15,117 bases of DNA from contig JAKLHH010000052.1 of the NCBI GenBank assembly GCA_022710245.1, positions 1-15,117 of the forward strand, in the 5' to 3' direction. A program made the position numbers and the translations under genes. This document shows, in pieces, positions 1-6,665 of this stretch. A model generated the notes under the pieces. It did no database searches. It was not told where the DNA came from and worked only from the letters and a program-made list of their open reading frames with translations. The stretch comes from Myxococcota bacterium (lineage in GTDB: Bacteria > Myxococcota > Polyangia > GCA-2747355 > JAKLHH01). Numbering within the stretch: the first letter of the stretch is position 1; each line of letters starts with the position of its first letter.

Positions 1-478
1 CGGTCACCCGCGCGAGGAGGACGAAGACCTTGCGCATCGCCTGGCTCGCGCCGATCAGCCCCTCGTAGCTCACCTGCTCGCTCGGGTGCCTGACCGGCGT
101 CTGGGTGAGCTGCGGCGCGGCGCGCTGCACCGCGCGGTCGAGCGCGCTCGCCAGGTCGCCGAGCTCGAAGGGCTTGCTGAGGAAGTCCACCGCGCCGGCC
201 CTGAGCGCGCCGACGGCGGCGCTCAGGTCCCCGAAGCCAGTGATCAGGATGACGGGCAGCCCGGGGCGCACGCGCGCGATCTCCTGGCAGAGGTCGATGC
301 CGCTCTGGCCGTCGAGCATCAGGTCGGTGACCACCGCGTCGAGCTCCTCGGAGAGGACCGTCGCCAGCGCGCGGTCGGCGGAGGTGCACCAGGTGACCTC
401 CCAGCGGTGGACCGCCAGCGAGGAGGTGATCAGCTCGCACATGTTCTTGTCGTCGTCGACGATCAGCACTCTAGGCAT
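1..478 (-). CDS. NtrC-family sigma-54-dependent response regulator (3' part beyond the window)
   Basis: Reading down from the ATG at 478-476, the 159 visible residues form a complete receiver domain (about 1-120). It has the acidic triad D8-D10, phospho-acceptor D52 in VVTDLML, T80 and K102 (LSKPF). A short linker leads to GLIGASQAMRKV (140-151), the usual opening of the sigma-54 AAA+ domain, so this is very probably an NtrC-type activator whose ATPase and HTH lie outside. The start codon lies inside the 3' end of the kinase gene: the ATG and the kinase TAG overlap by 8 nt, implying translational coupling and cognate pairing. The operon is preceded by a -24/-12 promoter at 1364-1380, so the regulator may activate its own transcription. 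The AAA+ assignment rests on the few residues before the edge. Confidence 0.92.
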   Translation of the reverse strand, partial: MPRVLIVDDDKNMCELITSSLAVHRWEVTWCTSADRALATVLSEELDAVVTDLMLDGQSGIDLCQEIARVRPGLPVILITGFGDLSAAVGALRAGAVDFLSKPFELGDLASALDRAVQRAAPQLTQTPVRHPSEQVSYEGLIGASQAMRKVFVLLARVT

Positions 479-1298
479 GCTTCGCCCTTTCACGCGGGAG
501 GTAGACGGAGAAGCAGCTCCCCCGCCCTACCTGGCTCCGCACCGTTATCCAGCCCCCCAGCTCGCCCATGATCTCTCGCGAGATCGCGAGCCCGAGGCCG
601 GTGCCCGACCCGAGTCCCTTGGTGGTGAAGAACGGCTCGAAGATGCGCTCCAGCAGCTCGGGCGGGATGCCGGGGCCATCATCGATCACGTCCACGCAGC
701 AGTACTCGCCGGCCAGCGCGTCCTCGCGGGGAGGCGCCAGCACGCGCTCCTGTCCGACGGAGACGGAGAGCGTGCCGCCGCGGGGCATGGCCTGCACGGC
801 GTTCATCATCAGGTTGATCAGCACCTGCTGCAGGCGCCCGGCCGCGACCTCGCACGGCGCCGGCGCGCCCGCCGGACCCACCACCCGGACCCCTTGCTTG
901 CGCGCGGCGCAGCGCACGAGCTGCAGCGTCTCCTCGACCAGACCGACGAGCTCCGTCACGCCCGGCGCGCTCTGGTCGGCGCGCGCGCAGCCGAGCACCT
1001 GCTTCACCAGCCGCGTGATCCGCGTGCACTGCTCGAGGATCACCGCGCTCGAGCGCTCGAGCTCCGCGTCGCCGACGCAGCGCTCGGCGACGAGCGCGGC
1101 GTGGCCGCTGATCAGCTGCAGCGGCGTGCCCAGCTCGTGCGCGATGCCGGCGGCGAGGGTGCCGAGCTGCTGGAGCCGCGCGCGGTGCTCCAGCTCGCGG
1201 CGCTCGCCGAGCTCCAGCTCCAGCGCGAGCGAGCCCGAGGCCTCGCGCGCACCGTCGACGGCGGGCCGACGAGCGGACGACCACACTCTGCGTCTCAT
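471..1298 (-). CDS. Cytoplasmic NtrB-like sensor histidine kinase
   Basis: A 275-residue protein with a full kinase core and almost no sensor region. A basic N-terminus and short helix lead into the H-box AAGIAHELGTP (phospho-acceptor H54). The N-box LINLMMNAVQAM (160-171), G1 DDGPGIP, F-box FEPFFTTK (220-227) and G2 GTGLGLAIS (232-240) follow. No membrane segment or PAS/GAF domain is visible, so the input is probably a partner protein or the short N-terminal helix. It presumably phosphorylates the NtrC-type regulator whose ATG overlaps its stop. I chose the ATG at 1298 because a GGGAG lies about 9 nt upstream. An in-frame ATG at 1316 is possible but has a poor ribosome site. A longer reading from 1406 is excluded because it would start upstream of the -24/-12 promoter. 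Confidence 0.94.
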   Translation of the reverse strand: MRRRVWSSARRPAVDGAREASGSLALELELGERRELEHRARLQQLGTLAAGIAHELGTPLQLISGHAALVAERCVGDAELERSSAVILEQCTRITRLVKQVLGCARADQSAPGVTELVGLVEETLQLVRCAARKQGVRVVGPAGAPAPCEVAAGRLQQVLINLMMNAVQAMPRGGTLSVSVGQERVLAPPREDALAGEYCCVDVIDDGPGIPPELLERIFEPFFTTKGLGSGTGLGLAISREIMGELGGWITVRSQVGRGSCFSVYLPRERAKHA

Positions 1299-1363
1299 GC
1301 GCCGTCGCTCCCTCATGACTGTCTGGCTCTCGCGCGGGTCCTTCGCGCTTCGACAGGACAGTG

Positions 1364-1380
1364 AGCAAGCGACGTGCCAC
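1364..1380 (-). promoter_or_regulatory. -24/-12 (sigma-54) promoter of the kinase/NtrC operon
   Basis: On the minus strand the sequence is TGGCAC-GTCGC-TTGCT, an exact match to the sigma-54 consensus (TGGCACG, four bases, TTGCW). The -12 C is at 1365, which places transcription start near 1353 and leaves a leader of about 55 nt to the ATG at 1298. The promoter lies directly upstream of a kinase and a sigma-54 activator, the arrangement expected for positive autoregulation. The match is seen; the autoregulation is inferred. Confidence 0.85.
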
Positions 1381-1453
1381 GGATCGTGGCTGGATCCGAC
1401 GTGCAAACTGTTGTCCGCAGGTGTCTGCCTCAGTCCGCGACCCGAGGTGGCTA

Positions 1454-1463
1454 CTCGATCGAG
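1454..1463. promoter_or_regulatory. Candidate activator-binding palindrome upstream of the kinase promoter
   Basis: CTCGATCGAG is a perfect 10-bp palindrome about 100 bp upstream of the predicted start near 1353, a usual distance for enhancer-binding-protein sites. A second palindrome, CCCAG-TT-CTGGG at 1475-1486, lies further up and could instead be a weak hairpin just after the M23 gene stop. No tandem copy is seen, so assignment as an enhancer is tentative. Confidence 0.3.
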
Positions 1464-1496
1464 GGGTGGCGACTCCCAGTTCTGGGGGCTGGAGCC

Positions 1497-2735
1497 CTAC
1501 AAGAGGTGCGGCGCGCGGCTGTGATTGTTGGTCGCGGCAGCTGCGCCCGACGGCCGTACCCCTGGGCGCACCTGGGCGGCGCCGCTCCGATCTTCTGCGA
1601 CGAGGCTGCGAGGCTCGGAGGGAAGCTCCCAGTTCCGCACCATCGCCTCGGGGTCGATGTAATGAAGCCCACCACCCCGCCGCAGCGCGAGGGCGAAGTG
1701 GAGGTGCGGCCCGGCGTGGCGGCAGCCGGTGCGTCCGAGAGTACCGATGACCTCGCCCCCCCGCACCGTCTGTCCCACGCGGAGGTCGCTGCGGAGCTCC
1801 TGGAGATGAATGTAGGAGGTGAGGAGCGCGCCGTCCTTGTGGGTCAGCATCATGAAGCGTCCGGCGATGCCGCCCGCGGCCTCGTCGCGGACGACCTTGT
1901 AGACGACGCCGTCGTGGACCGCGTGGACCGGGCTCCCCTCGGCCTGCACCAGGTCGATGCCGCAGTGGCCGAGCTCGCACTCCGCGGGCCGCGGGCCAGG
2001 GCGCGGCGCGCCGAAGCGGCAGGCCGCGTTCGGCGGCGCGGTGCGCGGCCCGACGAGGGGGTGATACCAGAGCGCGGCGGCCGGGGCGGGCACCGGAGTC
2101 GGGTCCACCGTGCCCGGCTGGGGCGGCGTGCCGCCGGGCACCGGGCGCGGCGCGGGCTGCTGGGGGACGATCGCCTCGGCGAGGAGCGGACGGGCCTCGG
2201 GCGGGAGGTCGAAGCGCTCCATCCACGAGCCCGTGGCCGCGAGGAGCCGGCGGTAGCGGCGGGGCAGCGGCCCGTCGAGCTCCCCGAGGAACCAGTCGCC
2301 GCGCCGGCGCACGGCCCGGCCCACCGGATCGGCGAAGCCGAGGCAGAGCAACGAGAGCAGGACGAGGTTCCAGCCAACCAGGAACCAGGGGCCGCCCAGC
2401 GCCGGGCGCCGGCCCGTACGACGCGCGACGCTGCGCCGCAAGCGCGCGCGCAGGAGCAGCGGGGCGAGCAGCGCCCCCGCCACCCCTGCCGCGGCGCGGC
2501 TCCAGGTGGAGCCGGCCCAGGCGCCGGCGAGCGAGGTGAGGACGATGAACGCCGCCGCCACCGCGACGAGGAGCGCGCCGCCGCGCAGCAGCAGGTAGGC
2601 CGCGTAGGCGCGCGTGGCCCAGCGCCCGCGGCGGACGGGCTCGGGGGCCGGCGCGCGAGGTGTGGTGGCGCGAGGTGTGGGTGTCGCGGCGCGAGGCGTG
2701 GTGGCGCGAGGTGTGGTGGGGGGGGCTGGCGTCAT
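1497..2735 (-). CDS. Membrane-anchored M23 (LytM-type) metallopeptidase
   Basis: A 412-residue protein. The first 30 residues are Thr/Pro/Ala-rich TTPRA-type repeats. Hydrophobic segments follow at about 41-75, 81-95 and 115-135. A Pro-rich linker (190-220) leads to an M23 domain at about 225-365. The zinc and catalytic residues are intact: H257 and D261 in GHCGIDL, H310 in SYIHL, and H344/H346 in GPHLHF. The family cleaves peptidoglycan cross-bridges, so an extracytoplasmic endopeptidase tethered by TM helices is expected. It starts 37 nt after the SPFH gene stop, implying one transcript. The ATG at 2735 has no clear Shine-Dalgarno; an in-frame GTG at 2759 is an alternative. The last 30 or so codons run through a dispersed palindromic repeat (1525-1587), so the C-terminal tail is probably repeat-derived rather than part of the fold. 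Confidence 0.92.
   Translation of the reverse strand: MTPAPPTTPRATTPRAATPTPRATTPRAPAPEPVRRGRWATRAYAAYLLLRGGALLVAVAAAFIVLTSLAGAWAGSTWSRAAAGVAGALLAPLLLRARLRRSVARRTGRRPALGGPWFLVGWNLVLLSLLCLGFADPVGRAVRRRGDWFLGELDGPLPRRYRRLLAATGSWMERFDLPPEARPLLAEAIVPQQPAPRPVPGGTPPQPGTVDPTPVPAPAAALWYHPLVGPRTAPPNAACRFGAPRPGPRPAECELGHCGIDLVQAEGSPVHAVHDGVVYKVVRDEAAGGIAGRFMMLTHKDGALLTSYIHLQELRSDLRVGQTVRGGEVIGTLGRTGCRHAGPHLHFALALRRGGGLHYIDPEAMVRNWELPSEPRSLVAEDRSGAAQVRPGVRPSGAAAATNNHSRAPHLL
1525..1587. repeat. Dispersed palindromic repeat, copy A (63 bp)
   Basis: Copy A shares its first 27 nt (25 identical) and last 18 nt (acctgggcggcgccgctc, all identical) with copy B at 4123-4173, in the same orientation. Similarity ends sharply on both sides. 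Copy A carries 12 extra nt in the middle. The arms GCGGC...GCCC and GGGCGGC.GCCGC can pair into a hairpin. Copy A lies inside the 3' end of the M23 gene. Confidence 0.75.
2653..2719. repeat. Short tandem repeat encoding the TTPRA-rich N-terminus of the M23 protein
   Basis: About four 15-nt units close to ggcgcgaggtgtggt occur here, with a 6-nt interruption near 2683-2688. They encode Thr-Pro-Arg-Ala-rich units before the first TM helix. Units of a multiple of three keep the frame, so copy number could vary without breaking the gene. Confidence 0.65.
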
Positions 2736-2772
2736 GAGGTGCCGGTACAGACGCACGGCCAGCGCGCGCGAT

Positions 2773-4092
2773 CTATTCGTTCTGCGGCTCCGGAGCGCGG
2801 CCGAGGATGGCCCCGAGGTCGATCCCGGCGCCGCGCCCGACGGCGAGGAGCTGGGCGAGCGCATCCGCCAGGAAGCTCGCGCCCTTGCCCTCGGAGCCCG
2901 AGGAGATCTGCGTCAGGTGCACGGGGCCCAGGCTCTCGGCCATCGCCCGGGCCATGGCGGGGAGGGTGACCGCGACGAAGTCGTAGCGGAGCCGCTCCTC
3001 GGGGAGCAGGTTCTCCACCTCGCGGGCCTGCCGGTCGAGCAGCACCCGCAGCTCGCCGCGGAGCCGGTCCACCTCGCGTCGCTGCTCCTCGATGCGCGCG
3101 GTCGCGGCGACCTCGGCCTCCTCCAGCGCGAGCCGCGCCTGGCTGCGCTGCCGGTCGAGGGCCGCCTGGCGCTCGGCCTGCTGCCGCTCCAGCTCGGCCT
3201 CGAGCGCCTGCTGGTGCGCGGTCAGCGCAGCGCGCTGCTCCGCCTGGCGCTCGCCGAGGGCGTGGTCGGCGTCCGCGAGCTGACCGGCGCGCTCGCGCTC
3301 GGCGAGCTCGGTGGCGAGGCGCGTGGCCGCCGTCCGCGCCTGGCTCTCCAGCTCCGCCTGCTGGACGTGCTCCAGCCGGGTGACCTCCTGGAGCCGCGCC
3401 TGCTCGGCCGCCTCGGAGCGCCGCCGCGCCAGCGCCTGGTCCACCTCGAGCATGGCCCGCGTCGCCTCCACCTCGCGCAGGTGCACCTCCTCGTCGCGCT
3501 GCACCTGCGAGCGCCGCGAGGAGAGCTCGAGCGCGGCGCGGTAGGGCGCCTGCAGGTCGGCGAAGACGCGCTCCGAGAGGATGCGCACGTCCTGGATCTC
3601 GATGGTGTCGATGACGATGCCCCAGCCCTGGTCGGTGGCGTCGTCGCTGCGCCCCTGGCCCGAGACGACCGGCTGGATCTCGCGCATCAGCTCCTGGGCG
3701 ATGCTCTCCTTGCGGCGGGTCAGGCACTGCTCGACCGTCATCGTGGCGACCAGACGCCGCGCGGCGCCGATGAACATGTCGCGCAGGATGGCGCCCAGCT
3801 GGTCGAGGCTGCGCTGGCCGTCGGAGAAGTCCAGCATGCGGAAGGCGAGGAGCGGATCGGCGACCCGATAGACGGCGATGCCGGTCACCGCCACGCCCAC
3901 CTTCTCCGAGGTGATCTGGTCCGCGGTGAAGGCGGCGCGCTGGATCGAGGTGGGGAGGACGGTGGCGCTGTCGCCTGGCCAGAGGAAGACGCTCAGCCCC
4001 GGGCCGTGGCGCACGACGCGCCCCTTGCGGATCTTGATCAGGTACTCGGAGGGCTTCGCAGAGACGCGGCCCCAGCGCTTGCTCTTCGTCAT
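2773..4092 (-). CDS. SPFH/Band 7 (flotillin-like) protein with long coiled coil
   Basis: A 439-residue protein. Residues about 12-185 resemble an SPFH/Band 7 domain: a beta-rich start (KPSEYLIKIRKGRVV), then VGVAVTGIAVYRVADP, then DMFIGAARRLVATMTVEQ, and IVIDTIEIQDVRI leading into the helical arm. Residues about 190-365 are an almost unbroken Glu/Arg/Gln/Ala coiled coil of flotillin type. The C-terminus (395-435) is Gly/Ser-rich with a short hydrophobic helix. No N-terminal TM helix or signal peptide is seen, so it would join a membrane through the SPFH domain, acylation or a partner. SPFH proteins build oligomeric membrane scaffolds, often near proteases. Here the next gene, 37 nt on, is a membrane M23 peptidase. 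The ATG at 4092 is favoured by GAGGTG 5 nt upstream; a frame extending to 4311 lacks this support and crosses the copy B repeat. Confidence 0.9.
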   Translation of the reverse strand: MTKSKRWGRVSAKPSEYLIKIRKGRVVRHGPGLSVFLWPGDSATVLPTSIQRAAFTADQITSEKVGVAVTGIAVYRVADPLLAFRMLDFSDGQRSLDQLGAILRDMFIGAARRLVATMTVEQCLTRRKESIAQELMREIQPVVSGQGRSDDATDQGWGIVIDTIEIQDVRILSERVFADLQAPYRAALELSSRRSQVQRDEEVHLREVEATRAMLEVDQALARRRSEAAEQARLQEVTRLEHVQQAELESQARTAATRLATELAERERAGQLADADHALGERQAEQRAALTAHQQALEAELERQQAERQAALDRQRSQARLALEEAEVAATARIEEQRREVDRLRGELRVLLDRQAREVENLLPEERLRYDFVAVTLPAMARAMAESLGPVHLTQISSGSEGKGASFLADALAQLLAVGRGAGIDLGAILGRAPEPQNE

Positions 4093-4122
4093 CGCGGCAC
4101 CTCGCTCGTCTGGTCTCGCACC

Positions 4123-4173
4123 TTGTTGCTCGCGGCAGCTCCGCCCGACTGCCCAACCTGGGCGGCGCCGCTC
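4123..4173. repeat. Dispersed palindromic repeat, copy B (51 bp)
   Basis: This is the second copy of the element at 1525-1587, in the same orientation, with 43 of 45 shared positions identical and a 6-nt rather than 18-nt centre. The arms GCGGC-AGCT-CCGCCC and GGGCGG-C-GCCGC pair well around a short loop with an internal bulge. It lies in the 5' region of the SPFH gene, so the two copies bracket the SPFH-M23 unit. Confidence 0.75.
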
Positions 4174-4335
4174 AAGGTTGGACCTTGCAGCCCGCGTACC
4201 GCCCGCGAGCGCGAGGAGCGCGTCGAAGGGACCGAGGCGAGTCGCGGGCTTGCTCCGGCCCGTGCGCTGATGCCCCCCCTCGGCCTCGGCGCGCCCCGCG
4301 CGTCGCTGCACCGAAACGGATCAGCAGCGCAGCAG

Positions 4336-4356
4336 CGCGCGCCGTTTTGGCGCGCG
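4336..4356. promoter_or_regulatory. Inverted repeat upstream of a sigma-54 promoter (candidate activator site)
   Basis: CGCGCGCC-GTTTT-GGCGCGCG is a perfect 8-bp inverted repeat with a 5-nt AT-rich centre. Its midpoint is about 75 bp upstream of the predicted start near 4421, where a sigma-54 activator could bind. There is no T-tract, so it does not look like an intrinsic terminator. Confidence 0.4.
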
Positions 4357-4394
4357 GGCTCGAGGCCGAGGCTGTCCTGACGCCGCCTGCCGCC

Positions 4395-4410
4395 TGGCAC
4401 CGGGCTTGCT
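4395..4410 (+). promoter_or_regulatory. -24/-12 (sigma-54) promoter of the GAF-type activator gene
   Basis: TGGCAC-CGGGC-TTGCT matches both sigma-54 elements with the correct spacing. The predicted start is near 4421, leaving a leader of about 60 nt before the ATG at 4481. The gene behind it encodes a sigma-54 activator, which suggests autoregulation or control by another activator. Confidence 0.85.
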
Positions 4411-4480
4411 GGATCGAGGGACGAACGAAGGAGCGCGCTGCCTTGCCCGGCCTCGGCGCGGCGCGTAACATGACGGCCCG

Positions 4481-5950
4481 ATGCCCTGGGACAAGAAGCC
4501 CTCCGTCCTCCACTCGGTCGCCGAGATGCTCTCGCGCCAGGTGACCACGGCCGAGCTCCTGCGCACCATGGTCGACCGGGTCGTCGAGGAGCTCGGCGCC
4601 GAGCGCGGCACCCTCTACCTGGTCGACGCGATCACCGGCGAGCTCTGCAGCCGGGTCGCCCACCTCCCGGAGATCAGCGAGATCCGGCTGCCGCCGGGCA
4701 AGGGCGTCGCCGGCCACGTGGCCGAGAGCGGCCTGCCGCTGATCCTCGAGGACGCTGCCGCCGACGACCACTTCTTCCCGGGCATCGACGCCATCACCGG
4801 CTTCAAGACCCGCAACATGATCACCGTGCCCGTGCGCGACGAGGAGGGGGCGATCCGCGGCGTGCTGCAGGTGCTCAACCGGCGCGACGGCTGCTTCACC
4901 CGCGACGACGAGCAGCTCCTCCTGGAGCTGGCGGAGCAGGTGCTGCAGGCGCTCGAGCGCACCTCCATGCGCCCCTGCGGGGACCGGCTGAAGGGCGTGC
5001 TGATGGACGGGCCCTTCAACAACATCGTCGGCGAGTCCGCCGGCATGCAGGACCTCTACCGCAAGATCATGGCGGCGGCGGGCACCGACGCCACCGTGCT
5101 CGTGCGCGGCGAGAGCGGCACCGGCAAGACGCTGGTCGCCCGCGCCATCCACGACAACAGCGATCGCCGCGACGGGCCGCTGATCCACGTCGACTGCACC
5201 ACGCTCCCGGCGGGCCTGATCGAGAGCGAGCTCTTCGGACACGAGCGCGGCGCCTTCACCGGCGCCGACCGGCGGGTGCAGGGCAAGTTCGAGCTCGCCG
5301 ACGGCGGCACGCTCTTCCTCGACGAGATCGGCGACCTGCCGCTGGCGCTGCAGGGCAAGCTGCTCCGCTTCCTGCAGGACCGCGAGTTCGAGCGCCTGGG
5401 CGGCCGGCAGACGCTCCGCGCCGACGTGCGGGTGATCTCCGCGACCAACGCCGACCTCGACGAGATGATCGCCGACGGCCGCTTCCGCCGCGATCTCTAC
5501 TACCGCGTGCGCGTCGTCGACCTGCAGGTGCCGGCGCTGCGCGAGCGCGGGCCGCGGGACATCGAGCGCCTCGCCGAGCACTTCCTCGACGTCTACGTGC
5601 GGCGTCACCGGCGGCGGGTGCGCTCGATCAGCCCCGGCGCGCTGGCGCGGCTGCAGCGCTACGACTGGCCCGGCAACGTGCGCGAGCTCGAGCACTGCGT
5701 GGAGAGCGCGGTGGTGCTGGCGCGAGGCGAGGTGATCGAGGAGGAGCACCTGGCGCTGCCGCGCAGCCGCGCGACCACGCCGCCGGTGGCGCCGACCCAG
5801 GGCTACGCCCCGGGCACGCCGCTCGAGTCGGTCGAGCAGGACCACATCCGCCGCACGGTGGCCCACTGCGGCGGCAACCGCACCGAGGCCGCCCAGCTCC
5901 TCGGCATCGGCCGCAACACGCTCATCCGCAAGCTGAAGGAGCAGCCGTGA
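4481..5950 (+). CDS. Sigma-54-dependent transcriptional activator (GAF - AAA+ - Fis)
   Basis: A 489-residue enhancer-binding protein of the FhlA/NorR architecture. Residues about 15-160 are a GAF sensor domain ([54 protein letters not shown]). Residues 178-410 are the sigma-54 AAA+ domain with Walker A GESGTGKT (210-217), the sigma-54-contacting loop GAFTGA (257-262) and Walker [13 protein letters not shown] (275-286). The arginine-finger region is FRRDLYYR (335-342). A Fis-type HTH follows at about 452-487 ([22 protein letters not shown]). All motifs needed to activate sigma-54 polymerase are intact. With no receiver domain, it likely responds to a ligand bound by GAF. Its promoter is itself of -24/-12 type. 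The ATG at 4481 lacks a clear Shine-Dalgarno. Its stop overlaps the next gene's GTG by 4 nt. Confidence 0.96.
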   Translation: MPWDKKPSVLHSVAEMLSRQVTTAELLRTMVDRVVEELGAERGTLYLVDAITGELCSRVAHLPEISEIRLPPGKGVAGHVAESGLPLILEDAAADDHFFPGIDAITGFKTRNMITVPVRDEEGAIRGVLQVLNRRDGCFTRDDEQLLLELAEQVLQALERTSMRPCGDRLKGVLMDGPFNNIVGESAGMQDLYRKIMAAAGTDATVLVRGESGTGKTLVARAIHDNSDRRDGPLIHVDCTTLPAGLIESELFGHERGAFTGADRRVQGKFELADGGTLFLDEIGDLPLALQGKLLRFLQDREFERLGGRQTLRADVRVISATNADLDEMIADGRFRRDLYYRVRVVDLQVPALRERGPRDIERLAEHFLDVYVRRHRRRVRSISPGALARLQRYDWPGNVRELEHCVESAVVLARGEVIEEEHLALPRSRATTPPVAPTQGYAPGTPLESVEQDHIRRTVAHCGGNRTEAAQLLGIGRNTLIRKLKEQP

Positions 5951-6621
5951 GGCCCGCTGGCGGGAGCCGCGTCGGGCGCTGCGCGGTCGCCCTCGCCGTC
6001 GCCGTCACGCTGGCGTCCAGCGCCGCCCTCGCCGACGAGCGCAAGGACCGCCCCTACCTCTACCTGCAGCCGCTCGGCCAGGAGCTCCCCGAGGCGGACG
6101 TGGCGCTGGTCAAGCGCGCGCTGGTGGGGTTCTACAAGCTGGAGATCAAGGTGCTGCCGCGGGTCGACCTCCCGGCGAAGGCCTTCTACAAGCCGCGGTC
6201 CCGCTACCGCGCCGAGAAGCTCCTCGACTTCCTCGAGGCGCGCCGGCCGAAGGACGGCTACCGCATCCTCGGGCTGACCGGCGTCGACATCTCCACCACC
6301 AACGGCGCGATCCACGACTGGGGCATCCTGGGGCTGGCGACCATGGACGGCGGGGCCTGCGTGATCTCCTCCTTCCGCTGCAAGATGAGGTCACGGGGCG
6401 CCCAGCACGCGCGCGAGCGGCTGGCGAAGGTGGCCGTGCACGAGATCGGGCACACGCTCGGGCTCGATCACTGTCCGACGGTGGGCTGCGTGATGGAGGA
6501 CGCGCGCGGTCTGGTGAAGACGTGCGACCGCGAGTACGACCTCTGCGCGAAGTGCCGGCGCCAGCTCAAGGAGAAGGGGCGCCCGCTGCCCGCCGCCGAG
6601 ATCCCCTGGCCGCGTCCCTGA
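5947..6621 (+). CDS. Secreted archaemetzincin-like zinc metalloprotease (M54)
   Basis: A 224-residue protein starting at GTG, overlapping the activator stop as GTGA, with AAGGAG 5 nt upstream; translational coupling is likely. The first 29 residues look like a signal peptide (Arg-containing start, hydrophobic ALAVAVTLASSAA, cleavage near ALA-DE). The catalytic site is VHEIGHTLGLDHC: H165, E166, H169 and H175, followed by C176, C181-x-M183 (Met-turn) and CxxC at 200-203. This matches the archaemetzincin signature (HExxHxxGxxHC, C-x-M, then CxxC), with the last spacing 16 rather than the usual 17. Upstream, residues 38-75 (YLQPLG..., VLPRVDLP) also fit the family. Known members are mostly cytoplasmic, so a signal peptide is unusual. 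A 10-nt tandem duplication (6612-6621 and 6622-6631) includes the stop codon. Confidence 0.92.
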   Translation: MRPAGGSRVGRCAVALAVAVTLASSAALADERKDRPYLYLQPLGQELPEADVALVKRALVGFYKLEIKVLPRVDLPAKAFYKPRSRYRAEKLLDFLEARRPKDGYRILGLTGVDISTTNGAIHDWGILGLATMDGGACVISSFRCKMRSRGAQHARERLAKVAVHEIGHTLGLDHCPTVGCVMEDARGLVKTCDREYDLCAKCRRQLKEKGRPLPAAEIPWPRP

Positions 6622-6665
6622 GCGTCCCTGAGCCACCGTGGAGGGTGACGGAGACGGCGCGCGTC

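Larger units (their letters stand above)
4093..4480. other. Divergent intergenic region between the SPFH and GAF-activator genes
   Basis: This 388 bp gap separates two divergent genes. From left to right it holds the SPFH ribosome site, the copy B repeat (4123-4173), a GC-rich stretch in which I see no gene, a perfect 8-bp inverted repeat (4336-4356) and a -24/-12 promoter reading right (4395-4410). I could not find a convincing promoter for the SPFH/M23 unit on the minus strand. Confidence 0.6.

Noticed and set aside
105..1364. Long plus-strand open frame opposite the kinase/regulator genes
   Set aside because: It is antisense to genes with complete motifs and its Arg/Ala/Ser-rich translation resembles no protein; high GC gives long open antisense frames.
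1299..1406. N-terminal extension of the kinase from the start at 1406
   Set aside because: It would place the start codon upstream of the sigma-54 promoter, and the added residues lack any domain or ribosome site.
1475..1486. CCCAG-TT-CTGGG as a terminator of the M23 gene
   Set aside because: The stem is only 5 bp with a 2-nt loop and no T-tract follows; no convincing intrinsic terminator was seen anywhere in the window.
2614..4380. 588-codon plus-strand frame opposite the SPFH gene
   Set aside because: Shadow of the SPFH gene; low-complexity Leu/Arg/Gly translation without domains.
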